A stretch of 64,000 nucleotides of DNA from Fasciola hepatica (taxonomy: Eukaryota > Platyhelminthes > Trematoda > Plagiorchiida > Fasciolidae), in NCBI GenBank assembly GCA_948099385.1, contig CANUEZ040000117.1, forward strand, positions 41,001 through 105,000. Reading direction: 5' to 3'. Position numbers and translations under genes: made by a program. Within the stretch, counting starts at the first letter, position 1, and the number at the start of each line of letters is the position of its first letter. Of the stretch, positions 47,670 through 59,129 are shown in pieces. The notes under the pieces are model-generated. The model did not search any database. It was not told the origin of the DNA and saw only the letters and a list, made by a program, of their open reading frames with translations.

Positions 47670-48285
47670 GGGAATGAGGGAGGTCTGTTCCGGTTGGTGC
47701 TAAGGTGGACAAACTTTTGGGGCCAAAGGTGGTTGTACGCAAATTACTGGTCGATACACCATGTGAAACTGCACTTAAGTTAAACCCAATGGCTCCGATA
47801 TTCGATCGCACAATACCACGGCCGGAGATCGGGTCAGGTCAACTTTGTCACCGGATGCATTCACAGTGATCCCCTCATCAAGAAGCACTAGTCAAGATCA
47901 CTCAAATTATTTCTTCCTGAGCGGTAGTACATTCACGGAGGGCCATGGTCACCTGTGAATAGTAAGGTAACGGAAAAAATCGCTGCTTTTCGACTGTAAT
48001 AGAGTTCCAACCGGTATAACCTATTGGTTACCTAGGCTTCAACCCAAGACCTGCACCACTTTAGTTCAGTTCTGTTCAGCTTAAAGGACCATTACCCATG
48101 CACTTCTGTCGATTACTGTCTCACAGCAGGAACCTCAGTTGACAATAACGGAAAAAGTAAGATTGTGAAAAAAATAGGAAGAGAACTACAAAAACAGTTT
48201 GTGAATAGAGGAGATTCACTGATTGTGACTGCGAATCACGTACACCATTGTCCAACCAGGGTTTCTTGGGCACTAGCCAGAAAGT
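47670..48285. other. Unassigned DNA
   Basis: Nothing recognised. Confidence 0.5.
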
Positions 48286-48289
48286 CTAA

Positions 48290-49090
48290 CACACCCTACA
48301 TAGCCAATTTCACTCCTTGGACTTTTTAGACCTTTCTTCCACATCGTCAATTGGCCGCCCTTACTCATCGTCCGGCAAACATTGGGCGTCGAGGAATTCT
48401 ATCCAGGACATATCCAACGCATGTCCCAAACACTTTAGTCTGATGAACTTAAATGTTTCATCTAATGACTTGGTTCGTTTATCTAGTATTCTGTGCTGAA
48501 CCTCAGCACTGTTGATACTATAGCACCACCAGATTTGAGCAATGCTTCAAAGACATCGATGTTTGAATGCCGAAAATTCTCGTTTATCCTCCACTCGCAG
48601 CGACCACATTTTTAAAGAATACAGAAGAACCAGTCTAACAGCTGCAGAGTACGCTCGATCCTTGATTGATAAACGGATGTCATGTCGGCACCACAGATGA
48701 TTTAGGTTGGGAACAGCCGAACGAGACTTTCATATAGGCAATTACACCTCGTGTGATATCCGATCTCCGCGTGAAATGCAACTAACTAGATATTAGAACT
48801 TTTCTACTTGGTCCATATCCATCCCAGATATCAAAAAGTTTGGTGTTAGACCAACCCAGTCCTGCAACAGAACCGTGCACTTTGAAGGCGCAAAACGCAT
48901 ATCGAACTTTGCTACACAGTTACTCAAGTTGTTCATAAAAGCTTGCAACTTACCTGGATCTTCACTTAGAAGAACTATGTCTTCCGCATATTCAAAGTAT
49001 GGTACTTCTACGCCCGGTCCACACCAGGTATTACTCAAACATAATGCTATCAGTTTTCCGTGGCCGAATTTGAGGTGAAGATGGAAGCAA
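48290..49090 (-). mobile_element. RTE-like non-LTR retrotransposon RT C-terminal part
   Basis: The minus strand reads FEYAEDIVLLSEDPGKLQAF (catalytic block, YAED in place of YADD), then MRFAPSKCTVLLQDWVGLTP. The C-terminal series that flatworm RTE-like elements share continues to about 48300: NLNHLWCRHDIRLSIKDR, AAVRLVLLYSLKMWSLRVED, RCL*SIAQIWWCY and RLKCLGHALDM. Stops are few. The upstream RT fingers are missing, and the sequence changes to a CR1-like relic within about 250 bp. Confidence 0.87.
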
Positions 49091-49348
49091 GGGAGGAAAT
49101 AAGGACACTCTAAGTGTAGTAACACGATGTTGTCCAGAGAAGGGGTAAGTGAAACAACGGCCAAATGAAATTTCTCCATCGACAACAAGTCAAGTTTCTT
49201 CGTGTTATTTGCAGCTTTATACACCCCACTGAGTAGATTTTCAGTATTTACAACTTGTCTGTGGATAGAGAAATACAGAATTTGGAAATACGCACAAATT
49301 AAGACAATTTTCATCCCGACTAACAGGTCTGTGTTGACTTTCATTGGA

Positions 49349-50650
49349 TTAGTAAGCACCGTGGTATGCAGAATAGCGACCAAGTAGAACTTGGGGCTTT
49401 GAGCTCGTGCACGTCGAACACACAGTTTTTGAAAGTTCGCTTTGTAGAGGATGATAAATGACTGAAAGTATTTTTGAGGCAAACTGACCACAAGCATGGG
49501 AGTGTTTATAGGTGATAATATCAACAAGTGTACATCTGGATATGCCACTGCACTCAGAGATGTGATTTATAGATCTTATTATCAAGTTAAAATCTTTCTT
49601 TAATAGACCGGGAAAAATAACTGGAGAGTAGCACAATCCGTGTGGGAGAAGACTTGCGGTTACAAGTTTAAAAATTAACTGTCTCGGGACGCTAAATAAC
49701 CTCAGACCGGAAGAGAAAAAAGGACAATTTTCTAACTTTACAGAAAGTCTGTTGAAAATGCACGGACCGTGAAAGATTGTGAAATAGCGCAACATCAAGG
49801 TATTTAACAGTTGGTGATATTGGATCGGTTCATTGTTCTCATATAGGATAGGAAACTTGTTGGTGGGTATTCTATAGGATTCACCAGAAAGTAACGGAAA
49901 TAATACATCCTGGCATGTGGATGCATTCAGTACAAGGGAGCAGAATGTGAACCAATTCACAACTTCGTTTAGTTTGATTTGAATTTGTGAAGTTCCTTGG
50001 GGTGTTGGGAATCCACTGCCTAAAACTGCATCGTCGGCATATTTGCAGCCAGAGGATGTCGACGGGATTGGAAGTTGTCGAACATAGAAAAAGGGGAAAA
50101 ACTGCACCTTCTAATACACCAGAGTCAATTAGAAGAGAATATGACATTTGGCCGATGAATCAAGTGGAATACCTTCGATCAGTGAAGTAGTCTGAAATCA
50201 GCCTGCAGGCTTCCGAGTCAACACCACTTTCTGAGAGCATACGGATTGATCAGGGCAATCAAATGTGTTTTCCTAATCTAGAAACAACATTCTGACAGTC
50301 GTGTGTTTCCTCTCTAAGACCGAAGCTATTGCGTAGACTAAGTAAGCTACGACAACAAGGGTGGAGCGCGAATAAGCAAACTGGTGTATCTTCTTCAACA
50401 AACCCCAAGTTAAGCCACAGTAACAAAAGCCTCTCAAACTATTTGAGTATCACAGAAGTGCAAGCGATAGGGCGATATTTCCCTGGTTCTTTCTTGGGGA
50501 CAGGCGTTGTTTCGTTCAGTCTCCAAATGCCAGGTGTTTTTGTGCTTGTTAGAAATTAACTGAAGATACAGACCAGTGGGACCGAAAAAGCTTCCGCACA
50601 CTCTTTGAGTACCATGAGTAATAGCTCCTCTGTGTCAGCAGCCTTAGGTA
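49349..50650 (-). mobile_element. CR1-like non-LTR retrotransposon relic
   Basis: Minus-strand RT blocks in order. WRLNETTPVPKKEPGKYRPI (50440-50600) comes first, then QFAYSRSTL and VRMLFLD (motif A region, about 50250-50400). DSGVLEGAVFP (motif B) comes next, then CKYADDAVL (catalytic motif, about 50040) and a thumb/C-terminal region to 49349 with CYSPVIFPGLLKKDFNL. Four or more frame breaks are present. Upstream (50660-51240) might be remnants of the endonuclease, but no motif is visible. It is a different subfamily from the copy at 32158-33634 (about half the aligned residues differ). Confidence 0.87.
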
Positions 50651-50654
50651 CCTT

Positions 50655-51285
50655 CACTTCGGACAGCTGTTGAAAGACCACGGCATATTATGGACTTTAC
50701 AATTTTTCATTTGACACAACTTTTGGCACTTTCCCATACACGGAATAATTTGAAGAAGGGGCATGATTTCACACAGCCTTATTCATCATGCCCAAGTCCC
50801 AATAGAAAATCCGGAAAGTAACCCTGAGCAGCTCTTAAATCCTTGCTGAGAATCATCGGCAGCGGCTGTTTGTCATAAGGAGAAATGTTAGGGAGTGGGA
50901 CGGGTTCAATTATCCCTATGGCTATCATTGTATTTGCTTCTACCAGTTCACTATTATTACCATTGTATCAGGCTGATGGGGAAAAACACTTGCGCACGAA
51001 AAAAATAACATAACCGTTTACTTTCGACGACAATAATGAACGTGAAAATCTCATGCATATTATACTCCAGATATCAGACGTCATACTTGAAGGTAGGTCT
51101 TCGAATTCGTTTATCTGACTGCTGGAATATTCGACGAATTCATTGGCTCTGTCATGAAGCTGCTGTGTGGCTTCGCTCAATATCAAACTTTGGTTCGTGT
51201 TTGTGAATTGTTTTGACCGCACGATTCAGGTTTGCGGTTATTTTCTTTTGTCAGAAAGCGAGTTGTAGGCGAACATATGCGTCAG
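50655..51285. other. Unassigned DNA between CR1-like and PLE relics
   Basis: No motif recognised; possibly the decayed 5' part of the CR1-like relic. Confidence 0.45.
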
Positions 51286-51338
51286 AACCGAGATCGGTTC
51301 GGAATGTGCCGAAAAATCGATGCGCCATGTGAAATGTT

Positions 51339-51441
51339 ATGGTGGAATTTTATTGTTTAATAACACAGCATAGTCGAAATCGTTGGTAGGTTGTCGACGT
51401 TTCGGTCACCACGGGTGATATTAAACAATAAAATTCTACCA
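51339..51441 (-). repeat. Inverted repeat in the PLE C 3' region
   Basis: GGAATTTTATTGTTTAATA (from 51341) and TATTAAACAATAAAATTC (to about 51437) are inverted copies separated by about 55 bases. On the minus strand the loop contains CACCCGTGGTG, then ACCGAAACGTCGAC. The layout resembles a hammerhead-type fold, but no canonical CTGATGA is present. Confidence 0.7.
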
Positions 51442-51519
51442 TTACAATCACATTTATGTGAAAACGAATTAATAAGAAGAGTTGGAAGAAGTCCCACTCT
51501 TTGACTTGTCGTAATATAT

Positions 51520-51582
51520 TGTGATGTAATGGCATGATTATGAATCACTGAAAACGAATTTGTTCGCCAAATTGTGTTCTCC
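51520..51582 (+). repeat. 60-bp conserved motif, copy 1
   Basis: GATGTAATGGCATGATTATG, then AATCACTGAAAACGA, then TTCGCC and TTGTGTTC. Matches 55705-55767 on the same strand at about 75-80 percent by eye. Confidence 0.65.
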
Positions 51583-53564
51583 AAAAGTCCCACTAAGTCA
51601 TTACGGAGAATTAAGGGTGAGGAAGGACGGTAACCCATGTGAATGACCAGATTATGTAACCGGTGCTAATTAGCTTACATCACCGCTGCGCCCGGCTGTG
51701 TAACACAGTTGAGTGTTGGTCATGGGAGTTGTAGTGCTTGGAATAACTTTCGCTGCGTGCAAAGCTCAGGCGTCGAGAGGCGGATGATAATCGCCTTGGC
51801 AGTTGCTAGTATCCGGAGCCTAATTGCTCTTGACACGTGTTGTGGGACCCGGTAGACGACTTTGAAGGCGGACTGGATGTCGATTGAACGCCCAGTTTTT
51901 AACAAGTGCGAGACTATTGAACTTGATACCACTCCATTGACTCCGTGTCTAAGCCATCGTGGGTGATGCTCCTTAATGCGTTTTGATAGCCGTCTTGCCG
52001 TTCGACCTATGTAAGTAGCACCACAGGCACACTTGAATTGATAGATGATCATGGATGAGGTCAACAAGGGCAGCTTTTCTTTTTTTCACATTGTATTACT
52101 GGTGGCAAGAAAAACACGCATCTGATCTTGGCAGCGTTGAAGGTGGACTTAACCGTGGAACTTAGAATTTTACAGGCTCTATCGGCTGCCACAACTCCCT
52201 TTAAGGGTAGTACTTTATTTTCTGCCTGTGTGATTCTCACTGGTTTTATCCGTTCGGTCCAGTTTCTTTGGATAAATTTCTCAGGATAACCGTTGCTAAG
52301 TAGAGTCTTCCTTATGTCTGATAGCTCGGCCTCCAGAGTGTCTGCAGTGCAGATATATTTCGCCCTGTGTAGAATACAGCGTATCAGATTACGTTTGTAA
52401 CCAAGTGGCACAAAACTGTGAAAGTTTGTGTACTGGCCATTCCAGGTGGCTTTCCGATACACTTTCCTCTGCATCGAGCCGTCAGGTCGTCTGGTTCAGT
52501 GCACATCAAGAAACGGTAAGCAATTTTCTTCTTTCATCTCGGTGGTAAACCTGATTGCGGAGTGCGTAGTGTTGAATTCGCGAGATATATCATCTAAATT
52601 GGTTTGTGCATCGGCTATGCAAAATATATCATCCACATATCGGTAGTAGCAGTCTAATCGACTTATTGTTCTGCTTATTGCTCGAGTTTCCAGTTTTGCC
52701 ATGAAAATGTCAGCAAGAAGTGGTCCTAGAGGTGACCCCATAGCAACCCCATAGCAGCCCCATCCTTCTGGCGACAATAGGTGTTACTGAATACAAACTG
52801 TACATACAAAGTGCATTGAAGAATTAGTTCTCTTAGATTGGCCGTTGGAATTCCTACGGGTATTGCTTCTTCATCAACAAATAAACAGATAAAGTCTCCT
52901 GTTTCAATCAAAGGTATATTAGTGAACAAAGAAATCACTTCTAAAGAGAACATTTGTTTTCCTGACATGTTCACATTTTTTAATGACTTCAATAAAGTGA
53001 AACGTGTCACGGAGTGTATGCTTTGCAAGTTTCTGTCTTACGGGTTCTAAAAGACTAACTATCCATCTGGCTGTCGGGTGATATGCTAAATTTGTCATGG
53101 AAACGATGGGGCGTAGGGCCGTCCAGGTTAATGAACTTTTGGAAGGCCATATAGCCGAGGTACGGTGGAGCCTATGGGTTTAAGGCTTCCAAATAGGTTA
53201 GGTGAAATGTAGCCCTGGTCTCTGAGGTGTTTCAATTTGTTGGTAACTCCATTTTCCGCCTTCTCTGTTTGGTCTTTTTGTGATGTGTCACGAGTGAATT
53301 TAGACTGATCACACAAGAAATTTAACACCTTTGTCACGTATGAGGCCCGGCCCATCACAACAATACCGGCTCCCTTGTCAGGTCTGCTTAGGAGAATTTG
53401 AGGGTTTCGTTGTAGATCCCCAAGTGCGTCAATATGTTTTTTTGTTTTGTTAAAGGACCTTGATTACGGACTTGATAACGCCGATACTGGTAACATGCCG
53501 TGACTAATGACTACTTGAAACGATTTTAATCCTTTGCCGACTTTAATTTGAGGTCAACAGTTTG

Positions 53565-54090
<526 letters not shown>

Positions 54091-54490
54091 GTATAAGCTG
54101 TCGTCTCAACAGTGGTCCATCAACATTCAGTCGTATCTCAAGCCCGCTGACGACTGTGAAGTTCATGACAAAGGTGATTGCATTGTGTCTCCAGAGCACA
54201 AAAATCATCCTTATCATTCACTCAAAAGTACAGTAATGTTTCACACTAAGACGGACAGTGGACTTGTTGGACTAAAAACGAATCACTGATCAGTAAATAT
54301 CTGATTGAAAAACGAATTGTTTGTTCAACTGTCGGGTAAAGTTCGACCAGACAGTTTAGTTCATTAGTCCGTAAAACTGACGGACGGTGTCTCTATTTCA
54401 TCGGACTAATTGATCATTTGTGAGAAAATCAATGGCTCTTGGTTGGCAAATTCCATCCACCAAAGGGATCAATAGTCCCCGCGAATCCTC

Positions 54491-54494
<4 letters not shown>

Positions 54495-54551
<57 letters not shown>
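54495..54551. repeat. (AT)n microsatellite
   Basis: About 28 AT units, just left of the inverted segment of PLE D. Confidence 0.96.
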
Positions 54552-54552
<1 letters not shown>

Positions 54553-54581
54553 CGGAGTAAACCCCGTCACATCAATCAGAA

Positions 54582-55625
54582 CATCACTTTGAGTGGTACG
54601 AAAATGTGAAAATGAATGTATTGGCCGTTCCAAGTTGCTTTCCTATGCACTGACCACTGAACGGAACCATCACTTCGGCGGCTTACACAAACATCTAAGT
54701 GCGGTAGACTGTTCTCCTTTTCTTGTTCCAAAGTGGATTGAACATCTGGATGGGTTGTGTTAAATCTGTTAAGCAGCACATTTGGATCAACTTTGATATC
54801 TACTACACATGTACCGTTTGTATAAGGTGCACCCTTCGATTGTGGACTTGAGTTGGCTATTTTCAAGTTTTGCCATGAAAATATCAGCACAATTTCGTAC
54901 CACTCAAAGTGAAGAGAAACCGAATACGTTGGTTGATTAATAGAGTAAAGAAAATCTGCACGGAAGACAGTAGAAAATGAACTTTGTTCGCTGAGGGTTG
55001 TTTTCCTAGAAAACGGCTATCCTGAACAGTTCATTGACAGGACGATGCAACGACTTGAAGATAGGCCAAGACAGACAGTAGTCCAAAAGAAGCCCGTATA
55101 TGTCAGTTTACCATCCAGCGAATACTAACAGGAGCAGTCAGTAGAACATTCTACACTGCACAGCTACAAATTATGTTCGAGTCCAAACCGATCGTGTGTT
55201 TCCGACTGAAGGATAAAGTGCCAGATTCTGCAACATCTTTTTGTGTGTTTTCATTTACTTGTTCTTGTGGGACCAGGTACGTTGGCCGCACGACCAGGCC
55301 CTTGTCCGACGGTGTTCGTGAACACCACTCGGCTTGGTTGAGCACTGGAGCAATTAAGACAATTGCGAGTGCTGTGCGTTCACACCTTGTTGAGTCAAAC
55401 CATTCAGTAGAGGTGATGAACGCTTTTCGCACAATTTACAAAGTCCGGGGCAAGCAATCAAGACTTGTCAAATGTCGCATCTTAGCCGCAGCCGAGGCCG
55501 TGAGCATTGGACTCTACAATCCTCCCCTGTGCGCTCAGAAACAATATGTGCAAGCACTTAAACTACCATGGTCCCCTTCTTGTTCCCGAACACGTGAGCA
55601 ACCACTCGAACATTCTTCACTGTGA
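54582..55625 (+). mobile_element. Penelope-like element D with 5' inversion
   Basis: Right part, plus strand (54893-55625): the linker starts in the equivalent of FVPLKVKRNRIRW, then LINRVKKICTED. The endonuclease (55173-55625) follows with FTCSCGTRYVGRTTRPLSDG, REHHSAW and FRTIYKVRGKQSRLVKCRIL. Left part (54582-54890) is on the minus strand. It reads the end of the RT (FNTTHPDVQS, NSLPHLDVCVSRR) and the linker start (HRKATWNGQYIHFHIFVPLK). The two parts meet in the protein at the same FVPLK codons. The DNA CACTTTGAGTGGTACGAAA (left) is the inverse of TTTCGTACCACTCAAAGTG (right). The element is therefore 5'-truncated and 5'-inverted. The endonuclease part is still open for 150 codons. Confidence 0.88.
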
Positions 55626-55704
55626 TCAGTTTCACATGCGCACACTCACGTACACAGACAGATTTGGACTATCATTTCCCTTTGTTGTTTTGAGTCATAT
55701 TTAT

Positions 55705-55767
55705 TGTTATGTATTGGTATGAGTACAAATAACTGAAAACGAGCTTGCTCGCCACGCCGTTGTGTTC
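55705..55767 (+). repeat. 60-bp conserved motif, copy 2
   Basis: TGTTATGTATTGGTATGAGT, then AATAACTGAAAACGAGCTTG, then CTCGCC and TTGTGTTC. Same strand as 51520-51582, although the PLEs beside the two copies point in opposite directions. Confidence 0.65.
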
Positions 55768-55779
55768 ACAATGGTCTTT

Positions 55780-56480
55780 ACAGATGACAACTGATACACA
55801 ACGTTCCGACGTGTTTTCAGTGGTGTTACGGATGGTCTCAAGTTGTGTGCTGTCCCATTCATGGAGGATGGCCGACAAAACCCCATGCAGAGTGCTGGGG
55901 ACTCCTTCATCTGCACGGACTCGCCTCGCTAATAGACCGTGGACTTTTTCAGTTTATTCCAAGCCTGGACTGCGGGTGCTCCAGTTCACGGGCTTGATCC
56001 TTCGATGAAGTAGTCACTTTCTGGTGAGAATAACTATAGGTTTGGCTGAGTGGTCATGTTGAAATTTTATGGCCCTTGGTCGATTTCCCGGAATCGTCTG
56101 TATCAAAAATGAACTCAGCGTTCTGACGTATGGGTCAGCCGACTGCTTCACGTCTAAGAATGCTAGCTGTGGTTTTTCGTCTGCAAAAGATGGGCGGTCA
56201 GCCACCTCTGAGCCACCACTGAAGGCTTAACGATTGAGGCCCAAGTTGCTTTACCTGAAATCCTACCAGTGGTATGTGATTACACCAGGGGTCTCCATAT
56301 CAAGCTTTTTCTCATCGATACCATCATTCCATTCAGCATTCCTCTCGATTTTGACAATGACGATCAACCCACCAATACACTAACCTCATCTTTCTGTACC
56401 GCAGATGTGACACAGACTGTATGAGTTATTGTATACTCCAAAGACTTAAATTCAGCCGCAATAACTTCTGCTTCTGAGAT
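55780..56480 (-). mobile_element. Tc1-like transposon relic 3
   Basis: The minus strand shows the transposase C-terminus. KVHGLLARRVRADEG (third catalytic region) lies near 55910-55950. SAILHEWDSTQLETIRN follows (55830-55880), then NTTENTSERC. Upstream parts to 56480 are too decayed to place every domain. A SINE head lies just beyond at 56555. Confidence 0.72.
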
Positions 56481-56554
56481 GCACTCCTAAGTTTGTCAAA
56501 CACATCACGTACTCTTTACACTTCGAATTTTTACTTTTTTTAACGAAAGGCTCC

Positions 56555-56650
56555 CCGGGCGTGGCGGAAATCGAACCCGGGTAGTTACTGTCCAAAGTTT
56601 ATGATGATAACCTTATGATTACCTCCGATTGCGCAAGCGTATATTAGTTG
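56555..56650 (-). repeat. tRNA-derived SINE head
   Basis: Minus strand: GTAATCATAAGGTTATCATC (A-box-like), then CCCGGGTTCGATTTCCGCC (B-box). The acceptor ends do not pair, so I do not call a tRNA gene. Confidence 0.55.
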
Positions 56651-56849
56651 CCCACTTGGTGGTTTTTCTTCGAATTCTACTTTTTCCCTTAGAGATACAG
56701 TGGTGTGATTCCTTCAAAAAGTTACGAATAATCACAATCATTTCGAAAATTTTCTTCAAACTGTCGTATGCTCATCCTGAATAACTATTATGCCAGCATT
56801 GTTCATAGTTCCGTCTCAGGTGGTCTTGGATTTCATGCAGTCCGTCTGT

Positions 56850-57130
56850 TTTCACGAGAGGTCCCTAATTTTAAACGGAATGTATAGCTCGAGCAAACTT
56901 TGTTTATGAGTCACCTGTGACGTGTACACCAATCAATAACACATCCGTGAGCATTGAAAATGAGGCATCAAAGAGGAAGATCATTGCGTTTGCAAGCAAA
57001 TCCGGTATTTTTCCACCCTTCCGGGGGTGAGTTTAATAGCACTTAGCACATTTTCTGGGATAAATCGACTTACTTTTTCATACCTTGACACCTTTTGTAT
57101 ATTTGGTATGGTAGAGGATTGGCGCATCAC
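56850..57130 (+). repeat. Tc1-associated module, copy 2
   Basis: Landmarks AACGGAATGTATAGCTCGAG, GTGACGTGTACACCAATC, GGGATAAATCGACTTAC and TTGACACCTTTTGTATATTTGG, shared with 45950-46330 and 61870-62230. Confidence 0.6.
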
Positions 57131-58354
57131 TATGGGTGGGTTTAGCAGTACTCCGTGGGCTCTTTGTAGGAAAGCTGACATGGTAACTATCACAGATAAT
57201 CATGGGACACAAACCAGTCTGGCTGAGGGTAGGAACCAGAAGAACCTTTTCTAACGCAGAGATAAGGGGAACCAAATTTGCGTCTCCAAATTTTTGTGCA
57301 ATAGGTGTCCTTTACCGTGGTGAACTCCGTTTTAGCAACCACGGAGACCACAGTGATTAGACTGTTCAATCAGCTGGTTTGTTCACAGAAGCGATTTCTC
57401 AAGTCACTTCATCCAACCCAGCCACAATCGGAAATCGGCCTTCGAAAACAGGGGGTGGACAATTCTCGATCGTCAGATTTCCACTATCCATTGACCTTTT
57501 CTCGACCAGGACTTGAAACAAACTTGTTCCATCGAATCACACAACGCCTACAACTGTAATTCATTAGTCTTGTTATTATCTATGCTGAAAGTTATTCATC
57601 ACCATGCTTTTCTGCTAAATACGAATAAAAGAGAGCGTAAGGTGGGAATATTTTACGAACTCAAATATATGTCAACCAGAGTATTAGCCAGATGTCTCAA
57701 GGAGAAACTTGTCTCCTTTTATGCCCTTTTTCTGCGTGGTGCAGTGAGATCGTTCATTACAGGCAATTTTCGCTTTTCTAGTAAGGCTACAACCAATCCG
57801 AATTAGGTCTGACCCTGAGGTACTGTTTAAAATGAGGCAGATGGAGATACCGGGGAGGGGGGGCGACATTTTATACGAGACAAAGTCAGTTACGTCAACT
57901 TACACACCGAAACCGTAGAGGTGTTGTGCAAAAATCCCAGTGCATTGTGAATTGATTTGTAAATGTGGTTTGAACTTCTATTGTCAGTTTTTCAAAAGTA
58001 CGCTGATGCTTTTGACCTATAGACACAATTACTGGGTCATCTTACTGTGTGTGAGACAATGCTTGGTAGACAGGTGATACCCGTGGAATAAATGCACTTG
58101 ACTCACTGTCAACCGATCGATTCGAACGACAGGTTTAACAGCTACTCTCTCTCTCTCTCCCTTCCTCTATCTCTCTCGGGGATACTATTAGCATTGTCTA
58201 CAGACTGACAGGCGCTGCTCTCGGTTAATCTAGATAGAAGGGGGAGGGGGGTATGACAACAATAGATGTATTGGCTAAACTTGGAATACGACAATTACGT
58301 TTCCCGCGAAAACTGGACACGTGGACGCGCGAGACATCAAGCATCCACACGCAG

Positions 58355-58360
<6 letters not shown>

Positions 58361-58393
<33 letters not shown>
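58361..58393. repeat. (AC)n microsatellite
   Basis: About 16 AC units. Confidence 0.95.
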
Positions 58394-58395
<2 letters not shown>

Positions 58396-58568
58396 AGATC
58401 CAGCTGTCGCGTGCAGATGGTCCGACGGAGTTTGTGTACGGTTGAAGTTTGCCCTTTGATGACCAAGTCTGTCGACCTTTGGGAGATTGACCCGCATCTG
58501 TTCAGCCAACACAACACCGTGCACTATGCTGTCTCTTGGCTCTAGTTAGTCACGCTTAGACCTTCTGG

Positions 58569-58569
<1 letters not shown>

Positions 58570-58611
<42 letters not shown>
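58570..58611. repeat. (CA)n microsatellite
   Basis: About 21 CA units. Confidence 0.95.
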
Positions 58612-58612
<1 letters not shown>

Positions 58613-58968
58613 CAAACAAACACACTCGAATGAATCAGGATGATTCTTACTATTTCGGTTGTCGATGATGCTGGCTGGTGTCTGATTGGGACGAGACAAC
58701 CAGCCAGCCAGTCCGTCTGCTAACGGATCAACTATTTTTCAATACAATGGATTTCCTCAACCGAGTCATCACTTCAGACACAAACAAGCGTGTATGTGAC
58801 TCATAAAATTGTCCTCCCTCCCATCCCCGGGGGTATTAGGGGACCATCGGATAAACCTTAGCTTTCCTGCCAAATTCATCTCGTTTTGAATTCCAGTCTT
58901 GCACGGGATAAAAAAGAACCGGGACTTTTGTTCAAAAAAAGTTCTGCTAAAATTGACTTGGAGGTGTT

Positions 58969-58982
58969 CGTGTGTGTGTGTC

Positions 58983-59013
<31 letters not shown>
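58969..59013. repeat. (TG)n microsatellite, interrupted
   Basis: TG units broken by TCTGTCTG. Confidence 0.93.
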
Positions 59014-59129
59014 ATGCACGATGGCGGTGGTGTGTTTGACTGTCGGAAAAACAACAACTGACTGACACAAATGCACCACCATGACCTTTCAATGCAGCCG
59101 ATGTGAACTTACGGCTTGTCATAAAAAAC

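Larger units (their letters stand above)
51290..53560 (-). mobile_element. Penelope-like element C, nearly complete
   Basis: Minus strand, 5' to 3'. SRPDKGAGIVVMG at about 53340-53385 is the conserved DKG block. RLYGLPKVH lies at about 53130. SLEVISLFTNIPL (motif A) lies near 52920, and GSPLGPLLADIFMAKLE near 52700. RYVDDIFCI (catalytic) lies near 52630. The linker RKATWNGQYTNFHSFVPLGY is at 52380-52440. The GIY-YIG endonuclease FKCACGATYIGRTARRLSKR is at about 51990-52045, and the frame ends at 51720. Lesions seen: a stop and a frame break at 53040-53130, a 10-bp tandem duplication near 52740-52755, a TGA near 52491, and a one-base slip in an A run near 52077-52085. The 3' non-coding part runs to about 51290 and contains an inverted repeat. 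Confidence 0.9.
57135..59125. other. Unassigned DNA with CA/TG repeats
   Basis: Microsatellites at 58361-58393 (AC), 58570-58611 (AC) and 58969-59013 (TG-rich), plus a G run near 57855. No gene recognised. Confidence 0.55.

Noticed and set aside
56555..56650. tRNA gene candidate on the minus strand (good B-box)
   Set aside because: The acceptor and anticodon stems do not pair into a cloverleaf. It fits the SINE head instead.
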